DNA from: Rhynchopus sp. YZ270_cl-10
Taxonomy: Eukaryota; Euglenozoa; Diplonemea; Diplonemida; Diplonemidae
DNA length: 64,000 bases
Reading direction: 5' to 3'
NCBI GenBank assembly: GCA_964035575.1
Contig: OZ037922.1
Coordinates: 992,001-1,056,000 of the forward strand
Below the pieces are notes generated by a model, which did not search any database, was not told the DNA's origin, and was given only the letters and a program-made list of their open reading frames with translations. The position numbers were made by a program, and so were the translations under genes. This document shows positions 32,301 through 42,356 of the stretch, in pieces; the stretch's first letter is position 1; the number at the start of each line of letters is the position of its first letter.

Positions 32301-33399
32301 CCACATGATAGTTCACATGATAGATTTACCGGTTCACATGATAGGTCACATGATAGGATTTACCGGTTCATATGATAGGTCACATGATATGTTCACATGA
32401 TAAATTCTATCATGTGACATATCATGTGAACCTACCAAATCGCCCTATCATCCAGCGTGGTGTATCTGTGTGTACTCCTCGGATCCCACACCGAAGCCCA
32501 CACCTTCTGCCCGAACACCAATGCCCACGCCAGCAGGGAAGTGCTCTGACATCGTTATTAGCACGACAGGTATTTGCCGTGCAGGGATGAGGCTGGCATC
32601 TTCAGAAGAGGTGTCTTTCTGTATGGCTCCCATTTGCGCCGCACTGGATGTTTGGTCCAAAGCAGCATACGCTGATGCATCCAAGATGGTTGTTGGTTCT
32701 GCGTACAACACAACCTGTGGACCACTGACAAGATATGGTGACCTTGGAGATGCTATCTGTGTGTACTCCTCGGATCCCACACCGAAGCCCACACCCTCTG
32801 CCCGAACACCAATGCCCACGCCAGCAGGGAAGTGCTCTGACATCGTTATTAGCACGACAGGTATTTGCCGTGCAGGGATGAGGCTGGCATCTTCAGAAGA
32901 GGTGTCTTTCTGTATGGCTCCCATTTGCGCCACGCTGGATGTTTGGTCCAAAGCAGCATACGCTGATGCATCCAAGATGGTTGTTGGCACTGGATATGAC
33001 GCAACCTGCGGACCACTGACAAGATATGGCGACCTTGGGGATGCTATCTGTGTGTACTCCTCGGACCCCACACCGAAGCCCACACCTTCTGCCCCAACAC
33101 CAATGCCCACGCCAGCAGGGAAGTGCTCTGACATCGTCATCAGCACAACAGGTGTTTGCCGTGCAGGGATGAGGCTGGCATCTTCAGAAGAGGTGTCTTT
33201 CTGTATGGCTCCCATTTGCGCCGCACTGGATGTTTGGTCCAAAGCAGCATACGCTGATGCATCCAAGATGGTTGTTGGTTCTGCGTACAACACAACCTGT
33301 GGACCACTGACAAGATATGGCGACCTTGGGGATGCTATCTGTGTGTACTCCTCTGTTCCCACACTTACGTTTGTCAGAAAAACTTCACCCGAAAAGTGA
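29388..33399 (+). CDS. Secreted Cys-rich repeat protein 1, interrupted by a DNA element
   Basis: The coding pieces are 29388-29721 and 32465-33399. Between them sits element E plus one copy of its TA target. Without the insert the frame runs on exactly, giving 422 residues. The start MLFVSAAMVACLGVVQVCA is a signal peptide. Four ~97-residue units follow, each with six cysteines in the order GKC, GIC, SFC, PIC, TTC and AIC, joined by linkers such as DPTPKPTPSARTPMPTP. The units are over 90 percent alike, pointing to recent internal duplication. I recognise no family; a secreted or surface adhesive role would only be a guess. The insert lacks GT-AG ends, so the gene is probably broken in this haplotype unless the insert is removed as a non-canonical intron. 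Confidence 0.75.
29722..32462 (+). mobile_element. Foldback-like element E inserted in a coding exon
   Basis: Perfect 20-bp ends CACCACGCTGGATGATAGGG and its complement are flanked by the dinucleotide TA (29720-29721, 32463-32464). The empty site is readable from the three sister units and from gene 2 (GATGCTATCTGTG). Inside the ends are long arrays of the palindrome ACATGATATATCATGT and variants (about 29743-30130 and 31955-32430). They enclose the shared core (about 30172-31275, + strand) and an extra segment. That segment (31290-31550) has gene-like stretches, for example PPEFRPQSVELIRVHARELL with a CDECKCG motif. The TA target suits a Tc1/mariner-like element; no transposase is recognised. 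Confidence 0.88.
30802..30996 (+). other. 64-codon open frame kept in the core of elements E and F
   Basis: A short frame starting MFSEPTRGRRGLVIPYLSK and ending with ITVHSNCRKFVKKSASRYT plus a short tail is present with one residue changed at 40043-40237. In element D the frame stops earlier and in B and C it is diverged. It may be a remnant of a protein encoded by the ancestral element. No function is assigned. Confidence 0.3.
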
Positions 33400-34430
33400 A
33401 CTATTTGAGAACCTATGTACCAAAGGACACATGACAACAACGGGACACACTATTTCCCTGTCTCCTCCCCGTGACTTGATACAGAGTCACCCTCTCCCTT
33501 TCTTGTGGTATTGTGTTTGTACCCGAGTCCCTTTTGTTTCAATGCCTGCGTCCCAGAGGCGTTTGCACTGCCAACTTCACTTTGTTTCTGATACAGCATA
33601 AGGACTCAAGGTCAAGAGTTCGACCGCCGAGACCAGAACTACCTTTTTTGCCCCGCTTTTTGTTTCGCTTCTTCATTGTGTTCATTCCTCCCCAAGGTGA
33701 ACACAGTACAAAGGTCTTGTCCTTGTCCTTTTGTTCTTTTTTATGTTTTCACATACCAAAATAAAAAGAAGATGGGAGCATTCTTGTTGATCCCTATGTG
33801 TACCGTTTGTTTCAGTCACCCTTCTGGACCGACGTTGCGCCAACTTCACTCAATTTCACCCAATTATAGCCCAATTACGCCCAATCCCACGAGAGCATGA
33901 ATGCATGCTTCTTTTTGCTCTGTCTGCGCACAGCCCATCGGCGTGTTGCTCTTCTTACGATTCTCTTGTTCTTTTCTTTTTTACTTTGAGTGCTGACCAG
34001 GCTGTATTGTGTTTTGTTTGTTTTGTGGTTGTTTTGTTTGGTTTTGACCTGACACAGATCAGGCGCAATGCACCTTCTTGCCGTCTCTGAACCCTATTCT
34101 ATGAATGGAGCAGGGTTCCAGAGCTCAGGGGGCGGGCGCCCTTCTTTGTTACAACTATACCTTACGTTAGGTGGCCTTCGGTCTTTTTAGTAAAAAAAAT
34201 CCGACTGCTGCCTGTGGCACCTGTCCGTATTGGTCAGATGCCTCGTTTGTTTGTTTTGCCTCTGCTAGAAAAAAAAAATGCCACAAACGGACACCTGATG
34301 AGCGTTCGCAGCCTGTCTAAGTTCAAGCTATACTTAGACACATCTTCTTTGTGAAAACAACAAAAGGAGCAGCGAACTATGTTTTTACAATTTCCCTCTT
34401 TTGTCAAACCACATCACGCACCACTTCCAG
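33400..34430 (+). other. Duplicated spacer between the two Cys-rich genes
   Basis: This 3' flank and 5' flank is repeated after gene 2 (35422-36300), so gene and spacer were duplicated as one unit of about 2 kb. It contains a Family III module (33540-33590), and an acceptor (CCACTTCCAG, ending 34430) for gene 2. No coding region is seen. Confidence 0.65.
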
Positions 34431-34446
34431 GGTCTTCACTCACAAT

Positions 34447-35421
34447 ATGCTTTTCGTGTCAGCTGCGATGGTCGCTTGCCTGGGCGTTGTGCAGGTATGT
34501 GCCATTTACCCTCACCCACACCTAAGCCACACACCTCCTCCAACACCACAGCCAGCAGGGAACTGCTCTGAGATCGTCATCAGCACGACAGGTATTTGCC
34601 GTTCAGGGATGAGGCTGGCATCTTCAGAAGAGGTGTCTTTCTGTATGGCTCCCATTTGCGCCACACTGGATGTTTGGTCCAAAGCAGCATACGCTGATGC
34701 ATCCAAGATGGTTGTTGGCACTGGATATGACGCAACCTGCGGACCACTGACAAGAGATGGCGACCTTGGGGATGCTATCTGTGTGTCCTCCTCTGTGCCC
34801 ACACCGAAGCCCACACCTTCTGCCCCAACACCAATGCCCACGCCAGCAGGGAACTGCTCTGGCATCGTCATCAGCACAACAGGTATTTGCCGTGCAGGGA
34901 TGAGGCTGGCATCTTCAGAAGAGGTGTCTTTCTGTATGGCTCCCATTTGCGCCACACTGGGTGTTTGGTCCAAAGCAGCATACGCTGATGCATCCAAGAT
35001 GGTTGTTGGCACTGGATATGACGCAACCTGCGGACCACTGACAAGAGATGGCGACCTTGGAGATGCTATCTGTGTGTCCTCCTCTATGCCCACACCGAAG
35101 CCCACACCTTCTGCCCCAACACCAATGCCCGCGCCGACAGGGAACTGCTCTGGCATCGTTATCAGCACAACAGGTATCTGCCGTGCAGGGATGAGGCTGG
35201 CATCTTCAGAAGAGGTGTCTTTCTGTATGGCTCCCATTTGCGCCACACTGGATGTTTGGTCCAAAGCAGCATACGCTGATGCATCCAAGATGGTTGTTGG
35301 CACTGGATATGACGCAACCTGTGGACCACTGACAAGAGATGGCGACCTTGGAGATGCTATCTGTGTGTACTCCTCTGTTCCCACACTTACGTTTGTCAGA
35401 AAAGCTTCACCCGAAAAGTGA
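34447..35421 (+). CDS. Secreted Cys-rich repeat protein 2 (tandem duplicate)
   Basis: An intact frame of 324 residues with the same signal peptide (MLFVSAAMVACLGVVQVCA) and three six-cysteine units instead of four. Linkers read VPTPKPTPSAPTPMPTP. Just after the signal peptide the reading differs from gene 1 (HPHLSHTPPP instead of PTPKPHTPPP) through small compensating length changes. Unit sequences such as GIVISTTGICRAGMRLASS are close to those of gene 1, so units have probably been homogenised between the genes. The protein should enter the secretory pathway; its function is unknown. The acceptor at 34430 supports the start. Confidence 0.8.
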   Translation: MLFVSAAMVACLGVVQVCAIYPHPHLSHTPPPTPQPAGNCSEIVISTTGICRSGMRLASSEEVSFCMAPICATLDVWSKAAYADASKMVVGTGYDATCGPLTRDGDLGDAICVSSSVPTPKPTPSAPTPMPTPAGNCSGIVISTTGICRAGMRLASSEEVSFCMAPICATLGVWSKAAYADASKMVVGTGYDATCGPLTRDGDLGDAICVSSSMPTPKPTPSAPTPMPAPTGNCSGIVISTTGICRAGMRLASSEEVSFCMAPICATLDVWSKAAYADASKMVVGTGYDATCGPLTRDGDLGDAICVYSSVPTLTFVRKASPEK

Positions 35422-36441
35422 ACTATTTGAGAACCTATGTACCAAAGGACACATGACAACAACGGGACACACTATTTCCCTGTCTCCTCCCCATGACTTG
35501 ATACAGAGTCACCCTCTCCCTTTCTTGTGGTATTGAGTTTGTACCCGAGCCCCTTTTGTTTCAATGCCTGCGTCCCAGAGGCGTTTGCACTGCCAACTTC
35601 ACTTTGTTTCTGATACATCATAAGGACTCAAGGTCAAGAGTTCGACCGCCGAGACCAGAATCACCATTTTTACTCCGCCCTTTGTTTCACTGCTTCTTTG
35701 TGTTCGTTGCTCCCTAGCGTGCAGTGCCAATGTTTTGTCCTTTTGTTCTTTTTTTATCCCAAAACCAAAGATGGAAATTCTTGTTGATCCCTATGTGTAC
35801 CGTTTGTTTCAGTCACCCATGTGGACCGACGTTGCGCCAACTTCACTCAATTTCACCCAATTATAGCCCAATTACGGCCCAATCCCGCCGGAGTATGAAT
35901 GCATGCTTCTCTTTGCTCTGTTTGCGCACAGCCCATCGGCGTGTTGCTCTTCTTCTCGCTCTCGTTTCTCTTTCTTTGTGCTCTGGGTTCTGACCAGGCT
36001 GTTTATTATTATGTTTTGCTTTCTAAAATTCTTAGTTTTGTGGTTGTTTTGTTTGGTTTTGACCGGACACAGATCAGGCGCAATGCACCTTGTTGCCTTC
36101 TCTGAACCCTATTCCATGAATGGAGCAGGGTTCCAGAGCTCAGGGGGCGGGCGCCCTTCTTTGTTACAATCGTACATTCTGTTCGGTGGCCTTGGGTCAC
36201 CCGAATCATCGTCTTTTTAGTAAAAATATAATTACCTCCGAGTACCGCCCCTATGTCACCTGTCCGTATTGGTCAGATGCCTGGTTTGTTTGATTTGCTT
36301 TTTTTATTTTTTTGTTTTTGAAGCGCATTTTTCCATTTTCTGTTCCCGACATTTTTTTTTTTTTTTTGTCTCATCAATCCACCTCACCTCTTCCCCCCCA
36401 TCACCTTTTTATCACACCTCTCCATGACCCCACCACCTCAG
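35422..36441 (+). other. Second copy of the duplicated spacer, then acceptor for carbonic anhydrase
   Basis: The sequence matches 33400-34290, including a Family III module (35570-35615), and ends at about 36300, where the duplicated unit breaks off. It is followed by T-rich sequence and the acceptor CACCACCTCAG (ends 36441), 49 nt before the next ATG. Confidence 0.6.
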
Positions 36442-36490
36442 GGAAGGAAACACAAAAGAAAAAAAAACCTCAAAAAAAAATAAGCAAACA

Positions 36491-37369
36491 ATGTTCACTA
36501 CAGGCCGTCTTAGCCGGTGTGTTGCGCGGATCCACCTTTGTGGTCACAACCACCACCACCACCACCACCACCCCGCTGCCGGCACACCTTCGCACACAAC
36601 CCCGAGCACCACCAAGCAAAAGCGCTTTTATGAGCCGCCGTTGATTCCTCAGAAGATGACGGCGGAGGAGGCAGCAGAGGACCGCGACCTCGACTCGATC
36701 ATTGCGAACAACCGCAACTGGGTCGACGGAGTCAATGGCACCGACCCGGAGTTCTTCCGCAACCTCGGCAAGACACAGACCCCACGCTTCCTCTACGTCG
36801 GCTGCTCCGACGCGAGAGTCGACCCCAGCAAGCTTCTCGGCCTCCACCCAGGCGACCTCTTCGTTCACCGCAACGTCGGAAACTGCTGTCCAAATGACCT
36901 CAACTTTCTCTCCGTTCTGGAATACGCGGTCCGATTTTTGAAAGTGCCTCATATTATCGTGTGTGGACATTATGACTGTGGAGCGGTGCGCAGTGCAGGG
37001 AAGGTGCAGGATATTGGGTTGGTAGAAAACTGGATTCGTCAGATCCGTGATGTGCACCGTCTGCACGACGAAGAGCTTTCTGGGATTGAAGATGCGGAGC
37101 AACGGTCCCGCAGATTGGTGGAGTTGAACGTCCTCGAGCAGTGCAGGAATATCTTCAAGACTGCCTGCGTGCAGCGTCACCGCATGAGGACCGGGGCAGG
37201 CAAAGGCGACTTCCCCTTCGCCACACCACGTGTCCATGCTATGGTGTTCGACCCATGTGACGGTATCGTCAAGAAACTCAACATCGACTTCGCAAAAGAA
37301 AACCAACGTCTTGACCACATCTACGCACTGTACGATGCGGAGGTTGGTGTCCCACCTCCAACACTTTGA
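36491..37369 (+). CDS. Beta-class carbonic anhydrase
   Basis: It interconverts CO2 and bicarbonate using zinc. The protein has 292 residues in one exon. Zinc ligands and the catalytic dyad are visible: Cys105, Asp107 and Arg109 in GCSDAR, and His160 and Cys163 in CGHYDCGA. Family motifs HPGDLFVHRNVGN and LNFLSVLEYAV lie between. The N-terminal ~50 residues contain Arg, Ser and Thr but few acids, suggesting mitochondrial import, and a run of seven histidines at about 21-27 encoded by CAC/CAT repeats. The C-terminal part (VHAMVFDPCDGIVKKLNID) fits the common fold. The acceptor 49 nt upstream supports the start. Confidence 0.95.
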   Translation: MFTTGRLSRCVARIHLCGHNHHHHHHHPAAGTPSHTTPSTTKQKRFYEPPLIPQKMTAEEAAEDRDLDSIIANNRNWVDGVNGTDPEFFRNLGKTQTPRFLYVGCSDARVDPSKLLGLHPGDLFVHRNVGNCCPNDLNFLSVLEYAVRFLKVPHIIVCGHYDCGAVRSAGKVQDIGLVENWIRQIRDVHRLHDEELSGIEDAEQRSRRLVELNVLEQCRNIFKTACVQRHRMRTGAGKGDFPFATPRVHAMVFDPCDGIVKKLNIDFAKENQRLDHIYALYDAEVGVPPPTL

Positions 37370-38893
37370 GGGAGGAGAAAGGAAGGAAAGTCTCAAAAAA
37401 AAGCAAAAAATCGAAGTCTCTAAGAAATTGAGAAGTGTTCTTATTTGGAAAACGCTGGGGTGGGGAAAGGGGGGTATGGGAGCCCGAAGGCGAATTTGGT
37501 ATTCGCCCCATATTCGGATCTGAATAAAAAAAGGCGAATACGCATTTGCCTTCGGGGTATGCCTAGGGGGTGGGGGATTGAGTGTAGAACCCCTTGTTTT
37601 TTGTATCGACGGTGACCCAGATGGTGTTTTCTAAGACGTACAGAAAAATGCCCTCTTTTGGGTACTATTTGGACCATTCTATCAGGGTGATCACCGATCG
37701 ATAAAAAAAGGGTCTGTTTAGAACGCTTCTTTGCAAGAGAGTGTGTGTCATAGTTTGGGGGGGAGAAGGGTGTATGGGGGGAAGGGGTGGAGGTAAGTAC
37801 GTGTGTGTGATAAACGAAAAGGGGGGGCACTGCTCGTCTTTTCAACAAAAGATAAGAAAGTTTTTCAAAAGAAAATTCAAGTCCCCTTTTTTCGTGTGGA
37901 ATAGCATTTTTTCTTCTTTCGCCACAACAGCATGGAGAGGAAGAACAGACCCCCTCTCTTTTGGGGAACACCACTTTTTCGTTAAGAGCAGATTTCTTAC
38001 AAGGTGTTGATAATGGAAAACGCAAAATAAAATAAAATTATAGTATAGTGGAGCACACTCTCTCGGATGGCTACCCTAATACAACCAAGTTTTCAAAATT
38101 TAAAAAGTTTTTCCTGCATCACTTCATAGGAGGGTGTTTCGATGTTAGCGTTCCACTCATTCGTTTTTTATCCAGTCGTTTTGTGTCGTGTCTTTATAGA
38201 CATAGTGTGTCTGTCAGACCCTATTGTCTAAGTGGTTAGTTTTTTTTTTCTTTTTGGTCCACCCCGGTACACCCGGTCATGTACCAAAGGTACACTGTCA
38301 CGAGAGGGCTTTGTATTTCAAGTCTACTTTTTTCTCTCTTTTTTCCTTTTTAAGGTGACCGTAAGCACCGTGGGGCTTAGAACCCATCTTATCAACATTT
38401 TCTCTTTTCCTCCCCCATTCCATCCTCTGCTGTTTGGTTTGTATTTCGATTCTAGAAAGCAAAGCTATGACAGTAGAGATTGTCTGGCCAACCCAGATTT
38501 TGTTACAAAAGGGGGGAAAAAAAAGAAGCGAACTTTTTATGAGTGCTTTTTGTGCATCATTGCTGTATGCAGCGTCTTCGGTCTTCGGGGATCGTTGACA
38601 GAACTAATCCAAATTTTCAAAAAGAAAGGTGCGTGGAGAATCACACACAAAGGTGGACTACGCGTGACCAATTTGTTTGATTTTTTTGGTGCTTTCGGAA
38701 GTCGGTCAACGACCTGTCAGCAACCTGTCAATATCGACCCCTCCCGGAGCACCATTTTTCTTTTATTTTTTAAATCATGTCAAAAAAAAGGTGTGACGGC
38801 TGCGTGCTGACCATCTCTAGGGTGGCTGACCATTGTCACATTATCAAAAAAATATAGTGGAGTTCATCCTCGGGTGTCTACACTAATACAAAC
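37370..38893. other. Intergenic after carbonic anhydrase
   Basis: No gene. It contains a long hairpin at 37480-37558 (CCCGAAGGCGAATTTGG / CATTTGCCTTCGGG with GTATTCGCC / GGCGAATAC). Further on are Family II copies (38046-38098 and the left part of one from 38855), a Family IV copy (38262-38335) and a Family I copy (38352-38390). Confidence 0.55.
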
Positions 38894-41696
38894 CAGGGGA
38901 CATTAGTATGCCGGTGTGCCGGTGTGGCCACACCGGCTAAGCCGGTGTGGGATTTTGAGAAAAAAAAAAAAAAAAGAGAAAAGTTCGATTTCGGCCTCGA
39001 AAATTACCGTGACACCGATTTGTCACGGAATTTTGTCACGGAATTTTTTTGAAAGATTCGATTTCGTGACAAAAAAAAATCGATTTCGTGACAAACCAAT
39101 TTTTTCATTGACACACAAAATTCGATTTCGTGACAAACCGATTTTTTCATTGACAAAAAAAAATTCGATTTCGTGACAAATCCAAAAATTCAGTGACAAA
39201 AAAATGTCAATGAAAAAATGGATTTTGTCAAGGAAACCGAACTTTTTGTCACGGAAAAAGTCGTGACAGAAATGGATTTTGTCAAGGAAACCAAACTTTT
39301 TGTCACGGAAAAAGTCGTGACAGGGCACTGGGTACTGGGTACACTGGATACAAGGATAAAAGTCGTGAAAGAGCAACCACAGCTCCACATGACAAACACA
39401 AAAGTGTCCAGTCACGTGGGGCATTCATGCACTGAGGAGATAATGATCCAACAATTTACAAGAAAGATTACTTAACCTACTGCTGGAAATTGCCAGGTCG
39501 TAGTAACACACAAAGTGTGCCTCCGTTCGGGAAGACCGGATATTCTAGAGACCAAAAAGGCCTCAAGAATATCTTCCGGTAGTCAAGGTATAACCGAATG
39601 AACGGCCCAAGACCCCCGTGGAGAAGTTAAATGTGTAATGCTATCAGGTAGAAACTGCGAACACTGTCTTACCCTCCTCAATGCATGGTGGAAGATGTCT
39701 TTGACAACAAATATCCTGTACCCAGGTACCAGGTTCCCAGACCCACGTAGTACCACGTCGCAGTACTACGCAAAATTTACCACCAGACCCTGTCTTCGTG
39801 CACCTTAAGTACAACGCCGCAGACAGGCCAAACATGCGTTGGACTCAGAGGAATGCCTGCTGTGCAGTGTATCAAACATGAGAACCAACTCCCAGCAACA
39901 AGGGGCGCCTTTTGGCGGGCGTTGTTGAGGGTGTTTGGGGTGCAAAGTTTTCCACAATTTTGATGCGCGGGTACAGAAGTGTTATCTTGTTCTTTCATCT
40001 CTAGGAATGTAAATGTCAATCGCGTTTAACTACCACTAGGGCTTGTTCAGTGAACCCACGAGGGGTCGAAGGGGGTTGGTTATCCCATATCTATCAAAGG
40101 TTGTGTCGACCAGGCGAATCCACTATGTTACGCTGTATGATGATAAATCCGAAGAAATAACAGTGCATAGCAACTGCAGGAAGTTTGTTAAAAAGAGTGC
40201 CTCACGCTACACAAACCACCACCCGCGATTGACTTAGATGTTATAACAAAGAGAATTCAGAACAAAACAACACCCTGCCCCATACACACTAAATTGTCAT
40301 GCTTCAAGAGCATGCCTGGGCCAAAATTACTATGACGAAAAGGCAACAAGACCACCCACAAGGAGTGTGAATTGTGCACTGGTTTTCTGGGGGAACAAAC
40401 AATATTTTCTTGTGTCTAGTCCTCCGGAAGCAGAGGACAGACTTTCCGGAAGGTTTCCAAAGTCGAATTTCTTGCACTAGCTATGCTCCCTGGTTAATGG
40501 CTATAGCAGTGACTGACAAAGTGTTCCCACCCCCCTTTCCACCACCATAATAACCGAACTCTGCTTATCAAACCACAATCTGAATCTGCTTCCGTCGCAT
40601 GCGCTGGTGGATTCGATCTGTTTTGGTGTGTGTAATGGAATGTATGGGTGAGGGTTGGGGTATTAGGTATAGAAACGTGCGCACCCATTAATTTTTTACC
40701 GAATGAAAATGAAATCTGCAATGAGTGTCTGCTGCATATCATTTAGTGGGGCTGGCCTCTGGCCAGAGGCGTGCAAGCCTGACCGTGTTCGCGATATACT
40801 AAGTCTTGCATAATCATAAAGTTATCATACCTTGTGTCTTCAGTCTCTGCCCTTCGGTTTCTAGACAGCTCAAGAATGGCCTCTTTTGTGTTTGTCAAGT
40901 GGCTGTCTGGTCACTTTTCAGTGACTGGCGGGTTGGCTGTCACGACTTTTTCCTTGACAAATTCCATTTTTTTCAATGACATTTTTTTGTCAATGAAAAA
41001 ATGGATTTGTCACGAAATCGAATTTTTTTTTGTCAATGAAAAAAGTCATTTGTCACTAAATTGAATTTTGTGTGTCAATGAAAAAATCGGCTTGTCACGA
41101 AATCGATTTTTTTTTGTCACGAAATCGAATCTTTCAAAAAAATTCCGTGACAAAGTACCGTGACAAATCGGTGTCACGGGTATTTTCGAGGCCGAAATCG
41201 AACTTTTCTCAAAAAAAAAAGAAAAAGGCAGATTTTTGAATTTTTTTCTGAATTTTATCTCCTCATACAAGGCTACAACCACATCTGTAGCGGTTTCTTA
41301 TGTGCATGTGACCCCACCACAAAGACCAATCGGTCCGTTCAATCAAAAGAAATAGATGTTTGCAACTCTCATAAAAAAGTAGCGTACCGTGCGCCTGCGG
41401 CGCAGCTAAAAATGACGAGCGGTAGCCCACAGCTCTACCCTAGGCCATAGTCACAGCTACCTTTACCATAGTTTGGCTATAAAAGCGTGCGATTTTATGT
41501 CACAATTTTTGAAATGTTGCGTACCGTGGCTTCGCCAGAAAAGTTTTGATGCCATATGGGTAGACAAGGGCGCGGAGGGGAAAGAGTTGTGGAGGTCTCT
41601 GCCAAAAATGCGTGGGGAAAAAAAAATTGCCTCACACCGGCTTTTTTGGCTCACACCGGCTTTTTTTTCAAAATCTCAAACTACCAATGTCCCCTG
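38894..41696. mobile_element. hAT-like element inserted in a Family II hairpin element
   Basis: 15-bp ends CAGGGGACATTAGTA and TACCAATGTCCCCTG (one mismatch) are flanked by a perfect 8-bp duplication ATACAAAC (38886-38893, 41697-41704). The duplication fits the nTnnnnAn pattern of hAT targets, and CAGGG ends are also typical. The host sequence is a Family II element: its first part (38855-38893) and its AACCAAGTTTTC tail (41702 on) are separated by the insert. Subterminal GCCGGTGTG repeats occur at both sides. No transposase is seen, so it is non-autonomous. Element F is nested inside. Confidence 0.85.
38976..41210 (+). mobile_element. Foldback-like element F (GTCACGAAATCG ends) with shared core
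   Basis: Long inverted ends begin GAGAAAAGTTCGATTTCGG and finish with the complement at 41210. They are arrays of GTCACGAAATCG and its complement, about 340 and 270 bp. They enclose a full copy of the shared core (about 39340-40520, + strand), 91-98 percent like that of E by eye. A piece of the core edge also appears reversed at 40885-40945. The flanks are A-runs. This is an element within an element within a hairpin repeat. Confidence 0.8.
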
Positions 41697-41704
41697 ATAC
41701 AAAC

Positions 41705-42356
41705 CAAGTTTTCAAAAAAAAATTTTTAAATAAAATCTTCGTGGGTGTTGATATCCCCTACCCCCTCTCTCCCCACATGATTGTTTTATGTTCAATAACG
41801 ACATCAACCATACAAAATAGGTGGACGCATTTTTTGTCACAAAGAGAGAAAATGCTGCCTGACCTATCACAAACTCTCCCGACCTTCCCTACCTTCACCC
41901 ACTCCACACCCCCCCCCCCCCCCCTCCTCCTCCTCCCCCACCGCTACCTCTCTGCCTGGTCTCTTACATACGCAAGGATAAGTGCATTGGAGGTGGCGGC
42001 GCCTTCTCTCTTTCTTTGAGTCTCTTTTTGAAGGTGCAGTACGTCGTAAGGACACGAGGCTTGCAACATCTTTCTTTTTTTTGTGAGGTGGCTAAGCACA
42101 CGAGAGGCTTAGGGTCATCTTATAAACTTTTCTTTTTGTGCAGAAGGAATCTCATTTGGAACGTACCGGTATCCGATTTTTTTTTCATGACGAATAGAGA
42201 GGATGATCATTTTACAAAAACCCCCCCTTTTTTTTGTTTCTTTTTTTTTTTTTTTTTTTGATAATCCACAAGCGTCGTGGCAATTGTATTCAGAGCGTCT
42301 TTTTATAGCACTCTCAAGTTCTTTTCCCCCCTCTGATGAGAGAAGACACATAGGCA
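41705..42356. other. Intergenic, nothing coding
   Basis: Contains a poly-C/CCTCC run (41908-41940), a Family I hairpin (42085-42121) and a T-run. No gene is supported. Confidence 0.55.
42085..42121 (+). repeat. Family I hairpin element
   Basis: GAGGTGGCTAAGC, ACACGAGAG, GCTTAGGGTCATCTT, then ATAAAC and a pyrimidine-rich stretch, as in the SF3B2 intron. Confidence 0.7.

Noticed and set aside
32448-33440. 330-codon minus-strand frame
   Set aside because: It is the antisense of the Cys-rich units; its repeats mirror the sense units, and the sense frame has a signal peptide and cysteine pattern.
34512-35462. 316-codon minus-strand frame
   Set aside because: Antisense of Cys-rich gene 2, for the same reason.
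36470-37396. 308-codon minus-strand frame
   Set aside because: Antisense of the carbonic anhydrase, which has clear catalytic motifs on the + strand.
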